Shown in pieces: positions 60,673-64,000 of a stretch of 64,000 nucleotides of DNA (positions are counted from its first letter, which is position 1; every line of letters begins with the position of its first letter). The notes under the pieces were generated by a model. The model made no database searches. It was given only the letters and a program-made list of their open reading frames with translations, and was not told the DNA's origin. A program made the position numbers and the translations under genes. The stretch spans positions 3,555,001-3,619,000 of the forward strand of contig NZ_CP022221.1 in assembly GCF_004114935.1 (NCBI RefSeq), read 5' to 3'. The stretch comes from Bradyrhizobium zhanjiangense. Lineage in GTDB: Bacteria; Pseudomonadota; Alphaproteobacteria; Rhizobiales; Xanthobacteraceae.

Positions 60673-61191
60673 TCAGCGCAAGTTGATTGCCTCGCGCACA
60701 AAGGTCGCGAGATTGCCTTCCCGGAACAGCAGCCCGCGGATGCCCGCAGCGCGCGCCGCCTCCAAGTCGCGCTCTTGATCGCCTATCAGGAAGCTCCTGT
60801 CGGTTGCGACGGGAAAGCGCTGCATGAGCTCGGTGATCATGCCTGGCCTGGGCTTGCGTCGGTGGCAGTCGCGACGATAGCGCTCGATGGGGGCCTCGGG
60901 ATGGTCCGGACAGTACTCGAACGCATCGATATGCGCGCCGTCCGCGGCGAGTTCCTCTGCCATCCAGCGGTGGAGGGTGTCTACGTCGCTCTCCTGATAG
61001 AAGCCGCGGGCGACGCCCGACTGGTTGGTGACGATGAAGGCGAAATAACCGGCCTTGTTCACCAGCCTGACCGCCTCGCGCGCGCCGTCCATCCATTTGA
61101 ACTTACTGGCCTCGAAGAGGTAGCCTTCGTCGTGATTGAGGACGCCGTCGCGATCGAAAAAGACGGCCGGGCGCCTCGATGTCGTCGTCAT
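60673..61191 (-). CDS. gmhB: HAD-IIIA phosphatase, GmhB-like
   Basis: A 172-residue HAD phosphatase. Motif I is AVFFDRDGVLNHDEGYLFEA, motif II IVTNQSGVARGFY, motif III RKPRPGM and motif IV SFLIGDQERDLEAARAAGI. A short zinc-loop candidate CPDHPEAPIERYRRDCHRRK has the Cys/His pattern of D-glycero-D-manno-heptose 1,7-bisphosphatase, with a His where the usual last Cys would be. It removes the C7 phosphate in ADP- or GDP-heptose synthesis. It faces the gmd genes and may serve LPS core or the polysaccharide. Other heptose genes are not in the window. Confidence 0.85.
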   Translation of the reverse strand: MTTTSRRPAVFFDRDGVLNHDEGYLFEASKFKWMDGAREAVRLVNKAGYFAFIVTNQSGVARGFYQESDVDTLHRWMAEELAADGAHIDAFEYCPDHPEAPIERYRRDCHRRKPRPGMITELMQRFPVATDRSFLIGDQERDLEAARAAGIRGLLFREGNLATFVREAINLR

Positions 61192-61279
61192 AGGTCCTGC
61201 AACCGGTTTTCGCGACCCTTGTTCACCTCCGACAACTTGTCAAGGAGGTCGCAAAGGCGCTGCCGAGGAGGCCGCCAAA

Positions 61280-62503
61280 TTACCGTTCGTCCGCGATCAC
61301 CTTGCCGTCGTTCGGCAGCACACCGGGGCTGACCAACTCGACGTTGCCGCCGAGCTTCGTCACGGCACGCAAGGTGCCGGCGATCTCCCTCCGTAACGTA
61401 TCGCTCGCGCTCGCGGTTTCCGCTCTCAGCGTCATCGCATCGACCTCGCCCTGGCGCGTCACGACGAGGCGCAATCTTCCGAGCGCGGAATGGCGCTTGC
61501 CGATTTCCGCGACCTGCTCGGGCCGGACGAACATGCCCTTGACCTTGGTGGTCTGGTCGGCGCGGCCCATCCATCCCTTGATGCGCATGTTGGTGCGCCC
61601 GCACGGACTCGGGCCGGGCAGCGCCGCGGTGAGATCGCCGAGGGCGAGTCTGATCCAGGGATGATGCGGATCAAGCGAGGTCACCACGATCTCGCCGACG
61701 TCGCCTGGCGCGACCGGATCGCCGGTGCCGGGCTTGACGATCTCCATTATTAGGTCTTCGTTCACGACCATGCCTTCACGCGCGGCGGTCTCGAAGGCGA
61801 TGAGCCCAAGATCGGCAGTGCCGAACGCCTGGTAAGCATCGATGCCACGCGCCTTGATCTCGGCCTGCAGCGAGGGCGGGAACGCGGCGCCCGAGACCAG
61901 TGCGCGCTTGATCGAGGAGACGTCACGGCCGTCGCTTGCTGCGGCGTCGAGCAGGATCTTCAGGAAATCCGGCGTGCCGCTGTAGCCGACCGGCCGGTAA
62001 GCCTCGATCAGCTCGAACTGCTGTTCGGTATTGCCGGGACCGGCCGGGATCACGGCGCAACCGAGCGCGCGTGCCGATGCATCGAAGATGAAGCCGCCCG
62101 GGGTAAGGTGGTAGCTGAAGGTGTTGAGCACGATATCATCGGGGCGGAACCCGGCTGCGAACAGCGCCCGTGCGCCGCGCCAGGGGTCGGCCTGGCGTCC
62201 CTCCGGCTCGAAAATGGGCCCAGGGGAGGTGAAGAGGCGGGCGAACGACCCCGGCGCGGCCGCCACGAAGCCGCCGAAGGGCGTAGAGGCCTTGTGCAGG
62301 GCCGGCAATTCCGATTTGCGCAGCACCGGCAGGCTCGCCAGCGCCTCTCTAGACCGCACTGAGGCGGGGTCGAGGCCCCTCAGCCGCTCGGCATAGGCTG
62401 GAGCGGCCATCGCGCCGCGCAGGACCTCCGGCAGCCGGGAAAACAGCTCGGCCTCGCGCTCGCCCTGGTCGCGCGTCTCGAGGGCGTCGTAATGGGCGGT
62501 CAT
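61280..62503 (-). CDS. Phenylacetate-CoA ligase-like AMP-binding protein
   Basis: A 407-residue member of the PaaK-like adenylate-forming group. It shows LASLPVLRKSELPALHKAST, the FTSPGPIFEPEG loop (replacing the usual SSGTTG-type P-loop), ALFAAGFRPDDIVLNTFSYH, GYSGTPDFLKILLDAAASDG, YQAFGTADLGLIAFETAARE and the C-terminal MGRADQTTKVKGMFVRPEQV. It activates an aromatic or short acid with ATP and CoA. The P-loop is atypical, so the substrate and even activity are uncertain. It lies near a LivF-type ABC ATPase, an arrangement often seen for aromatic acid uptake in rhizobia. Confidence 0.8.
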   Translation of the reverse strand: MTAHYDALETRDQGEREAELFSRLPEVLRGAMAAPAYAERLRGLDPASVRSREALASLPVLRKSELPALHKASTPFGGFVAAAPGSFARLFTSPGPIFEPEGRQADPWRGARALFAAGFRPDDIVLNTFSYHLTPGGFIFDASARALGCAVIPAGPGNTEQQFELIEAYRPVGYSGTPDFLKILLDAAASDGRDVSSIKRALVSGAAFPPSLQAEIKARGIDAYQAFGTADLGLIAFETAAREGMVVNEDLIMEIVKPGTGDPVAPGDVGEIVVTSLDPHHPWIRLALGDLTAALPGPSPCGRTNMRIKGWMGRADQTTKVKGMFVRPEQVAEIGKRHSALGRLRLVVTRQGEVDAMTLRAETASASDTLRREIAGTLRAVTKLGGNVELVSPGVLPNDGKVIADER

Positions 62504-62592
62504 GGCTGATCTTTCCGGGTTGACATGGTCCGTTGCACGCCGCCGCTGGCATCGGTATCAGACGGCCATTGGCGAGGCTTGAAGAGGACCCG

Positions 62593-63744
62593 ATGGCGGA
62601 CGAAAGAATTATTGCGGCGAACGAGGCGACGGACGTCGTCGCGCGCCTGAAGCGCCGCATGATCGAGGAGGCGCTGCCGCTGTGGTCGACCGTCGGCTGG
62701 GATCACACCACGGGCGGTTTCATCGACCGGCTGCACCGCGACGGCACGGCGGACGCGGCGGCGCCGCGGCGCGTGTTCGTGCAGGCGCGCCAGATCTATT
62801 GCTACGCCAAGGCCGCGCAGATGGGCTGGTACCCCGAGGGGCGCGCCATCGCGCTGAAGGGGCTGGAGCATCTGCTGGCCAGAGCGAAGGCGCCGGACGG
62901 CCGGCCCGGCTATGTGCACCGGCTGACGCCGGAGGGGGCGGTGCTGGATGCCCGCCGCGATGCCTATGACCACGCCTTCATCCTGTTTGCGCTCGCGACG
63001 GTCTACGCGTTCGACCAGGATGCGCAGGTCCGCGCCGAGATCGACGCGCTGCTCGCCTTCCTCGACGGCCATCTGCGCTCGCCGCATGGTGGCGTCCACG
63101 AAGGCCTTCCGGTCTCGCTGCCGCGCCGGCAGAACCCGCACATGCATCTGTTCGAGGCGATGATCGCTTGCTTCGACGCCACCCACGATCTGTCGTTCCA
63201 GAATCGCGCCGGCGAGTTCTTTGCGCTGTTCCTCGCCAATCTCTATGACAAGCGGAAGTGCGTGCTCGGCGAGTATTTCGAGGAGGACTGGTCGAAGATC
63301 GAGCCGATCAGCGTCGAGCCGGGTCACCAGGCGGAATGGGTCTGGCTTCTGAAGGGTTTCGAACGCATCACGGGATGCCCGACCGGACAGCGGCGCGCCG
63401 AACTGCTGGCGACCTCGCTGCGCTACCGCGACGAGGCCACGGGCTGCCTGATCGACGTGGGCGATGACGCCGGCAACATCAGCCGCAGCACGCGTCGGCT
63501 GTGGCCGCAGACCGAGATCGCGAAGGCGTGGATCGCGCAAGCCGAGTCCGGCGAGGCGGGCGCGGCGGATGAGGCGCGCGCAGCGCTGGCGAGGCTCGAA
63601 CGGCATTATCTCAGCCATCCCGTGAAGGGCGGCTGGTACGATCAGTTCGACCGCGACGGCAAATCGCTGATCGACACCATTCCTGCGTCGTCGTTCTATC
63701 ATGTTCTCTGCGCAGTCACGGAAGCGGAACAGGTGCTGGGCTAG
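62593..63744 (+). CDS. AGE-family sugar epimerase/isomerase
   Basis: About 383 residues from ATG 62593, with GAAGAGGA upstream. It is an (alpha/alpha)6-barrel protein: RRVFVQARQIYCYAKAAQMG, YVHRLTPEGAVLDARRDAYD, HAFILFALATVYAFDQDAQV, QNPHMHLFEAMIACFDATHD, ISVEPGHQAEWVWLLKGFER and GGWYDQFDRDGKSLIDTIPA. The histidines in NPHMH and EPGHQAEW are the conserved active-site residues of N-acylglucosamine 2-epimerase and mannose isomerase relatives. It interconverts mannose with fructose or glucose, or acts on an N-acyl amino sugar, and could feed GDP-mannose supply. It is divergent from the ligase-like gene. Confidence 0.88.
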   Translation: MADERIIAANEATDVVARLKRRMIEEALPLWSTVGWDHTTGGFIDRLHRDGTADAAAPRRVFVQARQIYCYAKAAQMGWYPEGRAIALKGLEHLLARAKAPDGRPGYVHRLTPEGAVLDARRDAYDHAFILFALATVYAFDQDAQVRAEIDALLAFLDGHLRSPHGGVHEGLPVSLPRRQNPHMHLFEAMIACFDATHDLSFQNRAGEFFALFLANLYDKRKCVLGEYFEEDWSKIEPISVEPGHQAEWVWLLKGFERITGCPTGQRRAELLATSLRYRDEATGCLIDVGDDAGNISRSTRRLWPQTEIAKAWIAQAESGEAGAADEARAALARLERHYLSHPVKGGWYDQFDRDGKSLIDTIPASSFYHVLCAVTEAEQVLG

Positions 63745-63756
63745 GCTCGTCGTGGA

Positions 63757-64000
63757 TCACAGCCAGCGCTTGCGCCGCTTGAAGCTCTTCAGGTTCTTGA
63801 AGCTCTTGCGCTGGTCGCCGGCGCCGCCGAGGTAGAATTCCTTGACGTCCTCGTTGTCGCGCAATTCGTCCGCGGTGCCGTCGAGCACGACCTTGCCTTG
63901 CTCCATGATGTAGCCGTGGCTCGCCACCGAGAGTGCGGCGCGCGCGTTCTGCTCGACCAGCAGGATGGTGACGCCGAGGTCGCGGTTGATCTTCTGGATG
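63757..64000 (-). CDS. ABC transporter ATP-binding protein, LivF-type, C-terminal part
   Basis: A minus-strand frame ends at 63757 and runs off the right edge; 81 residues are visible. It reads IQKINRDLGVTILLVEQNAR (the H-loop region of the LivF group, with Gln in VEQN), AALSVASHGYIMEQGKVVLD and GTADELRDNEDVKEFYLGG, then a basic tail KSFKNLKSFKRRKRWL. The ATPase core lies outside the window. It belongs to a branched-chain amino acid or aromatic acid importer. Confidence 0.85.
   Translation of the reverse strand, partial: IQKINRDLGVTILLVEQNARAALSVASHGYIMEQGKVVLDGTADELRDNEDVKEFYLGGAGDQRKSFKNLKSFKRRKRWL

Noticed and set aside
62500..63702. 400-codon open frame on the - strand
   Set aside because: Antisense to the AGE-family epimerase, which shows clear active-site motifs.

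Overview
The window looks like chromosomal DNA of a Bradyrhizobium-type alphaproteobacterium. This is inferred from the high GC content, the codon use, a TctABC carboxylate uptake system with its own CoA-transferase, an Omp25/RopB-like beta-barrel, GC-rich palindromic intergenic repeats, and the make-up of a large surface-polysaccharide locus. No rRNA, tRNA or CRISPR array is visible. Assignments rest on reading motifs and gene context; no database search was possible.

Region 1 (1-6.2 kb) is a patchwork of small genes: a partial lipoprotein, two small SANT/HTH-like basic proteins of one apparent family (300-479 and 5949-6128), an OafA-type acyltransferase with a C-terminal SGNH domain, a collagen-like lipoprotein, a 48-residue membrane protein and a stand-alone LigD-type ATP-dependent DNA ligase core. 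Two strong terminator hairpins on the + strand have no convincing gene in front of them.

Region 2 (6.2-20.1 kb) is a catabolic cluster for an unidentified carboxylate: a GlcG-like protein, an FAD/Fe-S 2-hydroxyacid dehydrogenase, a GntR/FCD regulator, two tandem class V (serine-glyoxylate type) aminotransferases, an enoyl-CoA hydratase, the TctC-TctB-TctA transporter, an outer-membrane beta-barrel and a CaiB/BaiF CoA-transferase. The likely logic is uptake, oxidation of a hydroxyacid, transamination, and CoA activation with hydration.

Region 3 (20.1-26.5 kb) holds a serralysin-like RTX metalloprotease carrying four 121-residue W-rich/dockerin-like repeats. Next come an IS5-type transposase remnant and a decayed second copy of the TctB-TctA-CoA-transferase segment.

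Region 4 (26.5-60.4 kb) is a surface-polysaccharide locus (O-antigen, capsule or EPS). It combines a Wzx flippase and a Wzy-like polymerase with a complete Wzm/Wzt ABC exporter whose ATPase has a C-terminal carbohydrate-binding-type domain. It also holds six glycosyltransferase domains, several methyltransferases (one fused to a glycosyltransferase), two LbH acyltransferases and three asparagine-synthase-like amidotransferases. A TviB-like dehydrogenase, a UDP-uronate epimerase and WbpB/D/E homologues form a nucleotide-sugar module predicted to make UDP-2,3-diacetamido-2,3-dideoxy-uronic acid. GDP-mannose 4,6-dehydratase follows, with only a broken remnant of GDP-fucose synthase after it. In the middle sits an EPS-type MarR regulator with two palindromes at its own promoter, followed by a broken NusG/RfaH-like antiterminator.

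Region 5 (60.6-64 kb) returns to housekeeping and transport: a GmhB-like phosphatase, a phenylacetate-CoA-ligase-like protein, an AGE-family epimerase and the C-terminal end of a LivF-type ABC ATPase running off the window.
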